Source: Diaphorobacter limosus (GTDB lineage Bacteria; Pseudomonadota; Gammaproteobacteria; Burkholderiales; Burkholderiaceae_C). Taken from it: a DNA stretch of 64,000 bases. Below the pieces are notes generated by a model. That model was not told the DNA's origin and made no database searches. It saw nothing but the letters and a program-made list of their open reading frames with translations. Made by a program: the position numbers and the translations under genes. Below are positions 1-8,812 of this stretch, one piece after another; the stretch's first letter is position 1; every line of letters begins with the position of its first letter. The stretch covers positions 1,954,501 to 2,018,500 of the forward strand of contig NZ_CP136921.1 in NCBI RefSeq assembly GCF_033100095.1. The letters run 5' to 3'.

Positions 1-1212
1 CACGGCGCCCATCAGCGGGCGCTTGGTGGCGTCGCGGTTGCCGCCACAGCCGAACACGCACCACAGCCGGCCACCGCGCTGCGCCGCCATGGGACGCAGC
101 GCCGTCAGCGCCTGGTGCAGCGCGTCCGGCGTGTGGGCATAGTCCACGGCAACCAGGGGTTGGCCGGCAAAGGCCAGCTGCTGCATGCGCCCCGGCACGG
201 GTGCCAGGCGCGCGCAGGCGGCCAGGGCCTGCGCCAAAGGCACGCCCAGCGCGCGCATGCAGGCGATCACGCCCAGCACGTTCGACACGTTGTACAGGCC
301 GATCAGCTGGGTCTGCAGCGGCAGCGCCTGCCCGCCCTCGACCACGGCGAAGGCCAGGCCCGCGCCGCGATGCACGATGTCCTGTGCGGCCAGCCGCGCC
401 GGACCCTGGATGGACACGCTCCACAGGTCCAGCGCGCGGCCCTGCAGCTCGGCATGCAGGGCGGCGCCCTGGGCGTCGTCGATGTTGATGACGGCAGCGC
501 GCAGCCCCGGCCAGTCGAACAGCACGCGCTTGGCCTGCCAGTAGGCGGCCATGTCGTGGTGGTAGTCCAGGTGGTCCTGGGTGAAGTTGGTGAACAGCGC
601 CACGCGCACCTGCGTTCCATCCAGCCGGTGTTCGGCCAGACCTATGGACGAGGCTTCGATGGCGCAGGCCGAGAGCCCCGCATCGGCAAACTGCGCAAAC
701 GCACGCTGCAGGCGCACGGGGTCGGGCGTGGTCATGCCGGTGCTGTTCAGCTCCGGCGGCACACCAATACCCAAAGTACCTACCAAGGCGCACCCATCAA
801 GCGCAGGCAGCTCTTGTGCTGATAGTTGATTGAGCGCATCTGCCAGCCACCAGGCGGTGCTGGTCTTGCCATTGGTGCCGGTCACGGCCAGCACCTGCAG
901 GCGCTCGCTGGGCCGGCCAAACCATTCGGCGGCGATCAGGCCGGTGGCGGCCTTGAGGCCCGGCAGCGCCGCGACATGCACACCGGCCAGGGCGAAGGCC
1001 TCCACCCCCTGCTGCTCCACCAGGCAGGCGACGGCGCCGCGCGCCAGGGCGTCGGCCACATGGGCGCGGCCGTCGGTGGCGGCGCCGGGCCAGGCGATGA
1101 AGGCGTCGCCACTCTGGATCAGGCGGCTGTCGGTCTGCAAGGTTCCGGTGACGCGCGCGCGCAGCCAGGCAACAGCCTCGGCTACGGATGCCAGGGGGCG
1201 CGGCCGGCTCAC
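1..1212 (-). CDS. murE: UDP-N-acetylmuramoyl-tripeptide synthetase MurE, 3' end cut by window
   Basis: MurE adds meso-diaminopimelate to UDP-MurNAc-L-Ala-D-Glu in the cytoplasm during peptidoglycan precursor synthesis. The 404 codons visible read N-terminal substrate domain, the ATP-binding loop VTGTNGKTST, and near the window edge VFGCGGNRDATKRPLMG, a MurE signature. The C-terminal ligase domain lies outside the window. The start is GTG at 1212, whose GTGA overlaps the ftsI stop by 4 bp, so the two are translationally coupled within the division cluster. Codons around 781-832 coincide with a degenerate dispersed repeat (see separate entry). The family assignment is firm; only the end is missing. 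Confidence 0.95.
   Translation of the reverse strand, partial: MSRPRPLASVAEAVAWLRARVTGTLQTDSRLIQSGDAFIAWPGAATDGRAHVADALARGAVACLVEQQGVEAFALAGVHVAALPGLKAATGLIAAEWFGRPSERLQVLAVTGTNGKTSTAWWLADALNQLSAQELPALDGCALVGTLGIGVPPELNSTGMTTPDPVRLQRAFAQFADAGLSACAIEASSIGLAEHRLDGTQVRVALFTNFTQDHLDYHHDMAAYWQAKRVLFDWPGLRAAVINIDDAQGAALHAELQGRALDLWSVSIQGPARLAAQDIVHRGAGLAFAVVEGGQALPLQTQLIGLYNVSNVLGVIACMRALGVPLAQALAACARLAPVPGRMQQLAFAGQPLVAVDYAHTPDALHQALTALRPMAAQRGGRLWCVFGCGGNRDATKRPLMGAV
781..832 (-). repeat. Degenerate element A copy inside murE
   Basis: The murE sense strand here carries AGCTGCCTGCGCTTGATGGG followed by a GCGC core, matching the element A pattern seen between genes elsewhere in the window. It is read in frame as ELPALDG, parallel to ELLTLEG at the copy in the Nudix-MBL gene. 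The neighbouring GCALVGTLG is normal MurE sequence, so only the part before it could be foreign. The match is partial and may be chance. Confidence 0.4.
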
Positions 1213-2957
1213 AGCGACTCCTCCACGGCGTTGGTGACGATCAGCGGCTGCACGGCCATGTCGGGCGCCACGCTCATCATGCGCAGCGTCTGCTGCACCA
1301 CCTCGCTGAACACCGGGGCGGCCACGGCACCGCCGTAGATCACGCCGTTGCTCGGCTCGTCGATCATCACGGCGACGATGATGCGCGGCTTGTCCACCGG
1401 CGCCAGGCCGGTGAACCAGGCGCGGTACTTGCCCGTGGCATAGCTCTTGCCCACCTGCTTACGCGCCGTGCCCGACTTGCCACCCACCGAGTAACCCACG
1501 GTCTGCGCCTTCTGGCCCGTGCCGCCGGGGCCGGCGGCCATCTGCAGCATCTTGCGCACCTGGTTCGCCGTGCGCTCGGAGAACACCGGCACGCCCACGG
1601 CGGGCTCATCGGTCTTGAGCATGGTGGCCGGGATGACCTTGCCGCCATTGGCGAACACGGTGTAGGAGCGCGCCATCTGGAACAGGCTGGCCGACAGGCC
1701 ATAGCCGTAGGACATGGTGGCCTGCTCGATGGGGCGCCAGCTCTTGTAGGGGCGCAGCCGCCCGCTGACCGCACCGGGGAAGGCGATCTGCGGCTTCTGC
1801 CCGAAGCCGACGGCGGAGAAGGTCTCCCACATCTCGCGCGCCGGCATCTGCATGGCGATTTTTGTCGTACCCACGTTGCTCGACTTCTGCACCACGCCCT
1901 CGACGGTCAACGCACCGTAGCTGTGCGTGTCGCTGATGGTGGAGCCGGTAATGGTCAGTCGCCCGGGGCTGGTGTCGATCACGGTCTCGGGCCGCACGCG
2001 GCCGCTGTTGAGCGCCAGGCCTATGGTGATGGGCTTCATGGTCGAGCCGGGCTCGAAGGTGTCGGTGATGGCGCGGTTGCGCAGCTGCTCGCCGGTCAGC
2101 CTGCCGCGGCTGCCGGGGTCGTAGCTGGGGTAGTTGGCCAGGGCCAGCACCTCGCCAGTATGGGCGTCCAGCACGACCACGCTGCCGGCCTTGGCCTTGT
2201 GCTCGGCCACGGTGTCGCGCAGCTTCTGGTATGCGAAGAACTGCACCTTGCTGTCGATGGACAGCTGCATGTCGCGCCCATCGACGGGCGGCACCTCGGC
2301 GCCCACGCCCTCGACCACACGGCCCAGGCGGTCCTTGATCACGCGGCGCGAACCGGGCTTGCCGGCCAGCTCCTTGTCAAACGCCAGCTCCATGCCCTCC
2401 TGGCCATGGTCTTCCACGTTGGTGAAGCCGACCACATGGGCGGCCGCCTCGCCCTCGGGGTACTGGCGCTTGTATTCCTTGCGCTGGTAGATGCCCTTGA
2501 TGCCCAGGGCCTGGATCTGCTGGCCCACATCCCAGTCGAGCTGGCGCTTGATCCAGACGAAGGTCTTGTCTTCATCCGCCAGCTTGGCCATGAGTGCCGG
2601 CAGGGGCATGCCCATCAGGCGCGCCAGCTGCTTGAGTTTGGGCTTCACCTCCGGGTTGTCGGTCTCCACGTCCTCGGGAATGGCCCAGATGCTGGCCGCC
2701 GGCACGCTGGACGCGAGGATCAGGCCGTTGCGGTCCAGAATGCGGCCACGGTTGGCCGGCAGCTCCAGCGTGCGTGCAAAGCGCACCTCGCCCTGGCGCT
2801 GGAAGAAGGCGTTGCCGAACACCTGCACATAGGCCGCGCGCCCGATCAGGGCCAGAAAGCCCAGGGCCACCAGGGCCACGATGAACTGGCTGCGCCACAG
2901 CGGCGTCTTGCTGGCCAGCAAGGGGCTGGAGGTGTAGTTGACGCTGCGCCGGCTCAT
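1209..2957 (-). CDS. ftsI: Peptidoglycan transpeptidase FtsI (PBP3)
   Basis: A 582-residue septal D,D-transpeptidase that cross-links peptidoglycan at the division site. It shows a short cytoplasmic tail, one membrane anchor around residues 24-40, a pedestal domain, then the penicillin-binding domain with the three catalytic motifs: STMK (Ser305), SSN (359-361) and KSGT (494-497). Length is normal for FtsI. It overlaps ftsL by 4 bp upstream and murE by 4 bp downstream, as expected in the mraZ-rsmH-ftsL-ftsI-murE order. Expression should follow the mraZ promoter. Confidence 0.97.
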   Translation of the reverse strand: MSRRSVNYTSSPLLASKTPLWRSQFIVALVALGFLALIGRAAYVQVFGNAFFQRQGEVRFARTLELPANRGRILDRNGLILASSVPAASIWAIPEDVETDNPEVKPKLKQLARLMGMPLPALMAKLADEDKTFVWIKRQLDWDVGQQIQALGIKGIYQRKEYKRQYPEGEAAAHVVGFTNVEDHGQEGMELAFDKELAGKPGSRRVIKDRLGRVVEGVGAEVPPVDGRDMQLSIDSKVQFFAYQKLRDTVAEHKAKAGSVVVLDAHTGEVLALANYPSYDPGSRGRLTGEQLRNRAITDTFEPGSTMKPITIGLALNSGRVRPETVIDTSPGRLTITGSTISDTHSYGALTVEGVVQKSSNVGTTKIAMQMPAREMWETFSAVGFGQKPQIAFPGAVSGRLRPYKSWRPIEQATMSYGYGLSASLFQMARSYTVFANGGKVIPATMLKTDEPAVGVPVFSERTANQVRKMLQMAAGPGGTGQKAQTVGYSVGGKSGTARKQVGKSYATGKYRAWFTGLAPVDKPRIIVAVMIDEPSNGVIYGGAVAAPVFSEVVQQTLRMMSVAPDMAVQPLIVTNAVEESL

Positions 2958-3271
2958 CGCCTGCCCCCTGCTGCCGCGGGTGCGGCCAGTGGCGCGGCAA
3001 CGGGCTTGCCGTCGGCCGTCACGTAGTGGGTGATGGCCGGCGTGGCCGTGCGCATGTGCAGCTTGTCGCGCGCCAGGCGCTCCACGCGCAGCGGCGTGGC
3101 CTGGGCACGCTTTTCCACCTGCAGGCGCTGGTGCTCGGTTTCCAGGCGGCGCGATTCGGCCACCGCGCGGTCGAGCTCGGTGTACAGCCGGCGTGACTGG
3201 TACTGCGTGTGCACCAGATACATGGCGCTGGCCATCACCGCCAGCAGCAGCACCAGGCTGATACGGGTCAT
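2954..3271 (-). CDS. ftsL: Cell division protein FtsL
   Basis: A 105-residue bitopic membrane protein of the FtsQLB subcomplex that activates septal peptidoglycan synthesis. A short N-terminus is followed by one membrane helix (about residues 4-20) and a periplasmic heptad-rich coiled coil (about 25-60). Sequence conservation in this family is low; the size, topology and position between rsmH and ftsI decide the call. Start and stop both overlap neighbours by 4 bp. Confidence 0.9.
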   Translation of the reverse strand: MTRISLVLLLAVMASAMYLVHTQYQSRRLYTELDRAVAESRRLETEHQRLQVEKRAQATPLRVERLARDKLHMRTATPAITHYVTADGKPVAAPLAAPAAAGGRR

Positions 3272-4200
3272 CCTGGCACCTCCGTGCGCTCGGCCACGCG
3301 CATCACGGCGCTGCGCGCACGCGGGTTGGCGGCCACCTCGGCGGCGCCCGGCTTGATGCGGGCGACGGCCTTCAGGCGCATGGGCTGGGGCGCGGCGAAC
3401 GGCGCGCGGCGGTCGAACACCTCTTTCGAATGCTGGGCGATGAACTGCTTGACGATGCGATCTTCCAGCGAGTGAAAACTGATCACCACCAGGCGGCCGC
3501 CCGGTGCCAGCACGCGCAGGCTGGCCCCTAGCGCGCGCTGCAGCTCCTCAAGCTCGGCGTTGATGAAAATCCGGAGCGCCTGAAATGTGCGCGTCGCAGG
3601 GTTCTGGCCCGGCTCGCGGGTCTTGACCGCGCCAGCCACGATGTCGGCCAGCTCGGCAGTGCTGCCAATGGGGCCGCGCTGCGTGCGCCAAGCAACAATC
3701 GCCTTTGCAATGGGGCCAGCAAACCGTTCTTCGCCGTAGTCACGTATCACCTCCGCAATCTGTGCCACCTCGGCATCTGCCAGCCAATCGGCCACGCTCT
3801 GGCCGCGCGTGGTGTCCATGCGCATGTCCAGCGGGCCGTCGAATCGAAAACTGAAACCGCGCCCGGGGTCGTCGATCTGCGGCGAGCTCACGCCCAGGTC
3901 CAGCAACACACCGGCCACGCTGGCCGCAGGCAGCTCGCCCAGCAGCGAAAAGCCCTGGTGCCGAATGGCAAAGCGCGCATCCTCGATGCGCGCCGCTTCC
4001 TGGATGGCTGCCGGGTCCTTGTCGAAGGCCAGCAGCCGCCCCGCAGCGCCCAGCCGCTGCAATATGAGCCGCGAATGCCCTCCGCGGCCAAAGGTGCCGT
4101 CGACGAAGCAGCCCGCCGGCGCGGCGTCACCGCCGCCGCCCAGCAGGGCATTGACCGCCTCGTCGAGCAAGACCGTGGTGTGTTGCAGGGGCTGGTTCAC
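3268..4200 (-). CDS. rsmH: 16S rRNA (cytosine1402-N4)-methyltransferase RsmH
   Basis: RsmH (formerly MraW) uses S-adenosylmethionine to methylate N4 of C1402 in 16S rRNA, tuning decoding at the P site. The 310-residue protein begins with the typical [13 protein letters not shown] and has the SAM-binding [11 protein letters not shown] motif near residue 35. [17 protein letters not shown] near the C-terminus is another family hallmark. It starts 9 bp after mraZ and overlaps ftsL by 4 bp, so it is in one operon with the division genes. Confidence 0.96.
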   Translation of the reverse strand: MNQPLQHTTVLLDEAVNALLGGGGDAAPAGCFVDGTFGRGGHSRLILQRLGAAGRLLAFDKDPAAIQEAARIEDARFAIRHQGFSLLGELPAASVAGVLLDLGVSSPQIDDPGRGFSFRFDGPLDMRMDTTRGQSVADWLADAEVAQIAEVIRDYGEERFAGPIAKAIVAWRTQRGPIGSTAELADIVAGAVKTREPGQNPATRTFQALRIFINAELEELQRALGASLRVLAPGGRLVVISFHSLEDRIVKQFIAQHSKEVFDRRAPFAAPQPMRLKAVARIKPGAAEVAANPRARSAVMRVAERTEVPG

Positions 4201-4209
4201 ACGCGGCCC

Positions 4210-4638
4210 CTAGAAAGAAAAGTCCTTGAGGACATCGGGCATGCCGGCCTGCATGGCGGCGGCCTCCTTGGCGTCGTGCGTCGCCTTGTCCCAGAGCTCG
4301 AAGTGGCTGCCCATGCCAAGCAGCACGGCCTCCCTGGTCAGGCCCGCGGCCTCGCGCAACTCGGGCGAGACGAGCACGCGCCCCGTGCCATCCATCTCCA
4401 CGTCCATGGCGTTGCCCAGGAAGATGCGCTTCCACCACTGCGCCGACATGGGCAGTTGGGCGATGCGCTCGCGGAACTTCTCCCACTCCGGGCGCGGAAA
4501 CACCATCAGGCAGCCGTCGGGGTGCTTGGTGATGGTCAGCTGGCCGCCGGCCTGCTCCGTCAGGGCGTCACGATGCCGGGTCGGCACAGATAGCCGCCCC
4601 TTGGCATCGAGACTCAGCGATGACGCCCCTTGGAACAC
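4210..4638 (-). CDS. mraZ: Transcriptional regulator MraZ
   Basis: MraZ is a DNA-binding protein with two AbrB-like swapped-hairpin repeats that represses its own division operon. Both repeats are visible: [16 protein letters not shown] and [19 protein letters not shown] longer frame extends upstream, but the GTG at 4638 gives [16 protein letters not shown], the conserved family N-terminus, and a 142-residue protein of normal length; an AGGGG stretch precedes it. First gene of the dcw cluster, with four candidate MraZ boxes just upstream. Confidence 0.93.
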   Translation of the reverse strand: MFQGASSLSLDAKGRLSVPTRHRDALTEQAGGQLTITKHPDGCLMVFPRPEWEKFRERIAQLPMSAQWWKRIFLGNAMDVEMDGTGRVLVSPELREAAGLTREAVLLGMGSHFELWDKATHDAKEAAAMQAGMPDVLKDFSF

Positions 4639-4693
4639 GAATCGAACCCCTGCTTGATCCACCCACCTTTCGGCGCCGTTTTGGGCTCGAAAG

Positions 4694-4730
4694 GCACTTT
4701 TCACCACTTAATTGCACTTTTTTGCACTGT
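4694..4730 (-). promoter_or_regulatory. MraZ operator: four direct repeats with 10-bp period
   Basis: Read on the minus strand, AGTGC, AGTGC, AGTGG and AGTGC start at 4728, 4718, 4708 and 4698, exactly 10 bp apart and mostly preceded by A-rich spacers (AAAGTG). MraZ proteins of other bacteria bind direct repeats spaced one helical turn upstream of mraZ (TGGG-type in E. coli, AAAGTG-type in Mycoplasma). The position 56-90 bp before mraZ makes autorepression the natural reading. Confidence 0.8.
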
Positions 4731-4739
4731 AGCAGGAAA

Positions 4740-4768
4740 AGCACACCCAACAACAGGGGAGTCGTCAA
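4740..4768 (-). promoter_or_regulatory. Candidate mraZ operon promoter
   Basis: On the minus strand TTGACG (4768-4763) is a good -35. After 17 bp, TGTGCT (4745-4740) would be the -10, but it fits poorly. Transcription would begin just upstream of the four MraZ boxes, so bound MraZ would block early elongation or initiation. An alternative -10 is TACAGT a few bases downstream. Confidence 0.35.
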
Positions 4769-4900
4769 AAATTTGTAATGAAATCAAGGGCTTAGAACCC
4801 GATTTGCATGCAAAAATCAGGCAAAACCCTTTATTGATTAAGCACTTAGATGCGGGTATGCAAGTGCTTTATGAAGCCCGGGGCGATGTCACCCCGACCC
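4769..4900. other. AT-rich intergenic gap between hslU and mraZ
   Basis: Non-coding and clearly more AT-rich than the surroundings. It contains an 8-bp inverted repeat (AAGCACTT at 4840-4847, AAGTGCTT at 4862-4869) with a 14-base loop, just downstream of the hslU stop. There is no U-run, so it is a weak terminator candidate at best. Confidence 0.4.
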
Positions 4901-6217
4901 TCACAGGATGTAGCGCGACAGGTCTTCGTCCTGGCTCAGCGCCTGCAGACGCGCGTTCACGTAGTCGGCGTCCACTACCACCGTCTGGCCCGACAGGCGG
5001 GCGGCGTCGAAGCTGACCTCGTCGAGCAGCCGCTCCATCACCGTGGACAGCCGGCGTGCGCCGATGTTCTCGGTGCGCTCGTTCACGTCATAGGCAATAT
5101 GCGCCAGGCGCGTGATGCCCTCGGGGGTGAATTCCAGCGCCACGCCCTCGGTGGCCAGCAACGCCTGGTACTGCTTGACCAGGCTGGCATGGGTCTGCGT
5201 CAGGATGGCCTCGAAGTCCTGCACCGACAGCGAGGTGAGCTCCACGCGGATCGGAAAGCGCCCCTGCAGCTCGGGGATCAGGTCGCTGGGCTTGGCCAAG
5301 TGGAAGGCGCCCGAGGCGATGAACAGGATATGGTCGGTCTTGACCATGCCGTACTTGGTGGACACCGTCGTGCCCTCCACCAGCGGCAGCAGGTCGCGCT
5401 GCACGCCCTGGCGCGAGACCTCGGCGCCGCCGCTCTCCTGGCGCGAGGCCACCTTGTCGATCTCGTCGATGAAGACGATGCCGTTCTGCTCGGCGTTATG
5501 CAGGGCATGGGCCTTGACCTCTTCCTCGTTCACCAGCTTGGCAGCCTCCTCGTCGGTCAGCAGCTTGAGCGCCTCGGCGATCTTCAGCTTGCGCGTCTTG
5601 CGCCGCTCCTGGCCCATCTGGCTGAACATGCCACGCAGTTGCTCGGCCATCTCTTCCATGCCCTGCGGGCCCATGATCTCCAGCTGCGGGCGCGCGTCCG
5701 CCAGGTCGATCTCTATCTCCTTGTCGTCCAGTTCGCCCTGGCGCAGCTTCTTGCGGAACACCTGGCGCGCCGTGCTGTCGGGTGCCGCTTCGCCGGTGCG
5801 TGCCGGGGGGATCAACACATCGAGAATGCGCTCCTCGGCCGCGTCTTCGGCGCGCACGCGCACCTTCTTCATGTCCTGCTCGCGCGTCTGCTTCACGGCC
5901 ACCTCGACCAGGTCGCGCACGATGGAGTCCACATCCTTGCCGACATAGCCCACCTCGGTGAACTTGGTGGCCTCGACCTTGATGAAGGGCGCATCGGCCA
6001 GGCGCGCCAGGCGACGCGCAATCTCGGTCTTGCCGACGCCCGTGGGGCCGATCATCAGGATGTTCTTGGGCGTGATCTCCTGGCGCAGGCTGCTATCGAC
6101 CTGCTGGCGGCGCCAGCGGTTACGCAGGGCGATGGCCACGGCACGCTTGGCCCCCTGCTGGCCGACGATGTGGCGGTCGAGCTCGGAGACGATTTCCTGG
6201 GGGGTCATGGAGGACAT
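4901..6217 (-). CDS. hslU: ATP-dependent protease ATPase subunit HslU
   Basis: HslU is the AAA+ unfoldase ring that feeds substrates to the HslV peptidase in the cytoplasm. The 438 residues show Walker A GPTGVGKT (57-64), the pore motif region YVGKDVDS (about 91), the intermediate domain (about 110-240), Walker B IVFIDEID (247-254) and the C-terminal EDLSRYIL tail that docks into and activates HslV. Start at 6217 gives [10 protein letters not shown]; a second Met three residues later is also possible. It follows hslV by 70 bp in one operon, with an element A copy in the gap. Confidence 0.97.
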   Translation of the reverse strand: MSSMTPQEIVSELDRHIVGQQGAKRAVAIALRNRWRRQQVDSSLRQEITPKNILMIGPTGVGKTEIARRLARLADAPFIKVEATKFTEVGYVGKDVDSIVRDLVEVAVKQTREQDMKKVRVRAEDAAEERILDVLIPPARTGEAAPDSTARQVFRKKLRQGELDDKEIEIDLADARPQLEIMGPQGMEEMAEQLRGMFSQMGQERRKTRKLKIAEALKLLTDEEAAKLVNEEEVKAHALHNAEQNGIVFIDEIDKVASRQESGGAEVSRQGVQRDLLPLVEGTTVSTKYGMVKTDHILFIASGAFHLAKPSDLIPELQGRFPIRVELTSLSVQDFEAILTQTHASLVKQYQALLATEGVALEFTPEGITRLAHIAYDVNERTENIGARRLSTVMERLLDEVSFDAARLSGQTVVVDADYVNARLQALSQDEDLSRYIL

Positions 6218-6231
6218 TTTTAGACCATTTC

Positions 6232-6290
6232 TGGCTCCAGCGCTTTACAGATAAGCGCCAGAAGCTATTAATACAATAGCGAAACGCCTA
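6232..6290 (-). repeat. Element A copy between hslV and hslU
   Basis: On the minus strand AATAGCTTCTGGCGCTTATC is followed by TGTAAAGCGC and TGGAGCC, the full element A layout: AGCT arm, GCGCTT, 5-base spacer, AAGCGC, GAGCC arm. The inner arms can form a hairpin in the hslVU transcript. Confidence 0.7.
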
Positions 6291-6833
6291 CAGCGTCTCT
6301 ATGGTGTGGTGCATGTTGGTATAGATGCACAGCTCACCGGCGATCGCGAGCGACTTCTTCACGATGTCCACGGCCGGCAGATCGGTGTTGTGCAGCAGCG
6401 CCTTGGCGGCCGAATGCGCGTAGGCGCCGCCCGAACCGATGGCGACTATGCCCTCCTCGGGCTCGAGCACGTCGCCGTTGCCGGTGATGATGAGCGAGGC
6501 CGAATGATCGGCCACGGCCAGCATGGCCTCCAGGCGACGTAGCACGCGGTCGGTGCGCCAGTCCTTGGTGAGCTCGATGGCCGCGCGCGTCAGCTGGCCC
6601 TGGTGCTTCTCCAGCTTGGCCTCGAAGCGCTCAAACAGCGTGAAGGCGTCCGCCGTGGCGCCGGCAAAGCCGGCCAGCACACGCCCCTGGTAGAGCTTGC
6701 GCACCTTGCGCGCCGTGCCCTTGACGACGATGTTGCCCAGGGTGACCTGGCCGTCGCCGCCAAGAGCAACCTGGATGCCGTTCGCCGTCTGGCGCCGGAC
6801 GCTGAGAATGGTGGTGCCGTGGTACTGTTCCAT
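6288..6833 (-). CDS. hslV: ATP-dependent protease peptidase subunit HslV
   Basis: HslV is the proteasome-like N-terminal-threonine protease of the HslVU complex. The ATG at 6833 gives [14 protein letters not shown], the usual betaproteobacterial form with a short propeptide before the catalytic Thr (Thr7 before processing). GDGQVTLGN and the [15 protein letters not shown] and ITGNGDV segments are family hallmarks. Length is 181 residues, normal. A longer upstream frame reads through the promoter and was not used. There is no evident Shine-Dalgarno sequence, and a sigma32-like promoter lies almost against the start. Confidence 0.96.
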   Translation of the reverse strand: MEQYHGTTILSVRRQTANGIQVALGGDGQVTLGNIVVKGTARKVRKLYQGRVLAGFAGATADAFTLFERFEAKLEKHQGQLTRAAIELTKDWRTDRVLRRLEAMLAVADHSASLIITGNGDVLEPEEGIVAIGSGGAYAHSAAKALLHNTDLPAVDIVKKSLAIAGELCIYTNMHHTIETL

Positions 6834-6842
6834 GGGAATGCC

Positions 6843-6871
6843 ATATGAGGGCGCAGGCGCCCGTTTGCAAG
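6843..6871 (-). promoter_or_regulatory. Candidate sigma32 heat-shock promoter of hslVU
   Basis: On the minus strand CTTGCAA (6871-6865) and CCCTCATAT (6851-6843) are separated by 13 bp, close to the sigma32 pattern CTTGAAA...CCCCATNT. hslVU is a known sigma32 target in enterobacteria. The -10 ends 9 bp before the hslV ATG, so the transcript would be nearly leaderless, which either argues against the site or explains the missing ribosome-binding site. Confidence 0.4.
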
Positions 6872-6899
6872 CCGCACCCACGCCCGTGGGGGACAAAAA

Positions 6900-8612
6900 T
6901 CAGTTTTTGCGCAGCACGACGCGCGCGTGCTCGTTGATGCCGATCACGTTGAACAGCACGGCCACCAGCCGGTGCAGCTGCGTGAAATGCACCGCCCGGC
7001 CCTGGGCCTGTTGCTCGGCCGCCCAGTTGAGCACCGAGCCCACGGCGGCAAAGTCGATGCGGATCAGCCGCTCGCAGGACACGACCAGCGGCGCACCCGC
7101 AGGCGCCATGGCCTCCAGCGGCTGCAGCAGCGGCGTGGCATCGCCATCGATCTGGCCCTGCAATGCCGCCACCGGGCCATCGTCCGTGCGCGCCGGCTGG
7201 GACAGGGCAAAACCCGACATGAACAGATCGCTGTCCGGCGCGCCCTCCAGCGCCGCAGGCGCGGCGCCATCGTCGCCGCTAAAGGCGCAATGCGGCGACA
7301 GCCAGGACGGTGGCGAGACCTCATAGGTCACGCAATAGTCCAGGGCCACCAGCTCGAACTCGTCATGCTGGCCCATCAGGCGCAGCGCCGCCATGCGCAG
7401 GCGCCACCAGGCAGGCTCGCGGCTGCGGTCGCCCGATGGGGTATTTGCCTGCAGCAGGCCCTGCAGCGCCTGCACGCCGGCAAACCGGATCTGCACCGCG
7501 CGCCCGGCCCAGTCCTCGAACTGCTGGGCCAGCGCGGCGATGGCCGGCGGCTCGATCTCGGTCAGGCGCGTCCAGCTCAGCGTCCAGGGTGGCGCGGCGC
7601 GCGCCAGCGAGGCCTGCAGCGCGGCCACCGACTGCTGCGTCAGCAGGGTCGGCGCGCTCCAGCCATGCTCGAACTGTGCCGCGGCGGGCGTTGCCGGATC
7701 CACGGCTGCCTGCATGCCCAGCTGCTCGGGCAGCGAGAACCACAGCGGCGCCGAGCGCCCAAAGCGCGCGGCAAACTCAATGGCCAGCATGTCGAACGGA
7801 TCCTGCTGACCGGTGGCGCGGTACAGGTCGAACAGCGCCAGCCAGACCTCGTCCGGCCGCGCTCCGTCCTGCGGGGGCTGCGTCAGGATCTCCCTGAGCC
7901 CGGCCTCGGCACCCTCGAAGTCGCCGCTGGCGAAACGGATGGCGGCCTCTTCGAGGTCGAGGTCATGCTCGAACGGCTCGGCATCGGCCACGAGCGAGGG
8001 CACCGCGGCTGCCATCGCGGCGTCGGCCGCTGGCGGAACCTGCAAAGCCCCCTGCCCCAGGGATGCGGGCATGCTCATCGGGGCGGTGGGCGCAAAGGCG
8101 TGCACCTGGTCTCCAAGCGCCGCTTGCGCTGCCAACACCACGGCTGGCCTTGGCGGCACGATGGGCGGCGCGACGACCATGCGCTGCGACTCGGGTGCCG
8201 CGCCCTGCTGGCTGGCCGTCTGGGGGGCGGGAGCGCCCTGCTCCTTGCCCTTCCACCATTGCTGCGACATCTGGGCTTCGATCTCATCGATCTTCTTGAG
8301 CGTGCCGGCACGCTCGTCGGGCGAGGTCATGCTGGTCGAGAAGAACGAGGCGCGCGCCAAGGCATCGTCCAGGCGCCGGCCGCCCTGGGCCTCGCGCTGG
8401 CGCAGCTTGCGCAGCTGATCGAACTCGCGCTTGCGCACGAAGTCGTTGCGCCGCTTGCGCTCGATCATCTCCTTGAGCATCTGCTTGCTGTACTGGCTGT
8501 CGCGGTCGGTTTCGAGCGAGTCCAGGTCAGACCAGTTGACCGTGGGGTTGCGCACGAACTTCACCATCTTGGACAGCAGTCCACCAGGTGCCGGGGTGTC
8601 GTCCTTGCTCAT
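6900..8612 (-). CDS. STAS-domain protein of unknown function
   Basis: A 570-residue cytoplasmic protein conserved, as far as I recall, next to hslVU in related genera. The first about 110 residues are charged and helical, with KRRNDFVRKREFDQLRKLRQ around 50. A Pro/Ala-rich linker follows (about 125-200). Then comes an acidic, TPR-like helical stretch (EEAAIRFASGDFEGAEAGL). The last about 100 residues resemble a STAS fold (VSCERLIRIDFAAVGSVLNW). STAS domains usually mediate protein or phospholipid-transport partner binding, but no partner is visible. The start at 8612 (MSKDDTPAPGG) was chosen because upstream codons translate a repeat. Function unknown. Confidence 0.75.
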   Translation of the reverse strand: MSKDDTPAPGGLLSKMVKFVRNPTVNWSDLDSLETDRDSQYSKQMLKEMIERKRRNDFVRKREFDQLRKLRQREAQGGRRLDDALARASFFSTSMTSPDERAGTLKKIDEIEAQMSQQWWKGKEQGAPAPQTASQQGAAPESQRMVVAPPIVPPRPAVVLAAQAALGDQVHAFAPTAPMSMPASLGQGALQVPPAADAAMAAAVPSLVADAEPFEHDLDLEEAAIRFASGDFEGAEAGLREILTQPPQDGARPDEVWLALFDLYRATGQQDPFDMLAIEFAARFGRSAPLWFSLPEQLGMQAAVDPATPAAAQFEHGWSAPTLLTQQSVAALQASLARAAPPWTLSWTRLTEIEPPAIAALAQQFEDWAGRAVQIRFAGVQALQGLLQANTPSGDRSREPAWWRLRMAALRLMGQHDEFELVALDYCVTYEVSPPSWLSPHCAFSGDDGAAPAALEGAPDSDLFMSGFALSQPARTDDGPVAALQGQIDGDATPLLQPLEAMAPAGAPLVVSCERLIRIDFAAVGSVLNWAAEQQAQGRAVHFTQLHRLVAVLFNVIGINEHARVVLRKN

Positions 8613-8689
8613 GGTTTGAAGTGGTGCGCCTTTATGCGCCCTCAAGCGCGCGCTGCTCCATGGTGCAGGCCGGCATGAAACTGGCGTGC

Positions 8690-8812
8690 CCCAGGCCAGG
8701 GCCGCCGTGCAAGGGCCGCCCCGCCGCACGGGCGGCGTCCCCCTGCCCGCGGCGCGCAGCGCCGCGAGAGCGGGGGGAAGGCGCGCAGCGCCTCAGGGGG
8801 GTGTGATTCACA
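8690..8812. repeat. GC-rich palindromic intergenic repeat between dksA and the STAS gene
   Basis: About 120 bp of nested inverted repeats, including CCGCCGCACGGGCGG, GCGGCGCGCAGCGCCGC and GGCGCGCAGCGCC, ending in a G-run. There is no coding frame and no U-run. The composition resembles dispersed GC-rich repeats of Comamonadaceae. It could fold in the dksA-side transcript and separate dksA from the downstream gene. Confidence 0.5.

Noticed and set aside
1188..3026. 612-codon open frame antisense to ftsI
   Set aside because: Composition is His/Ala/Gly/Gln-rich without any domain; it is the mirror of a high-GC gene with strong third-position bias.
4639..4660. tRNA-like T-arm (AGGGGTTCGATTCG) upstream of mraZ
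   Set aside because: No acceptor, D or anticodon arm can be built around it; chance similarity.
4840..4869. Inverted repeat after hslU as a terminator
   Set aside because: Only 8 bp of stem, a 14-base loop and no U-run; kept only as a note in the intergenic entry.
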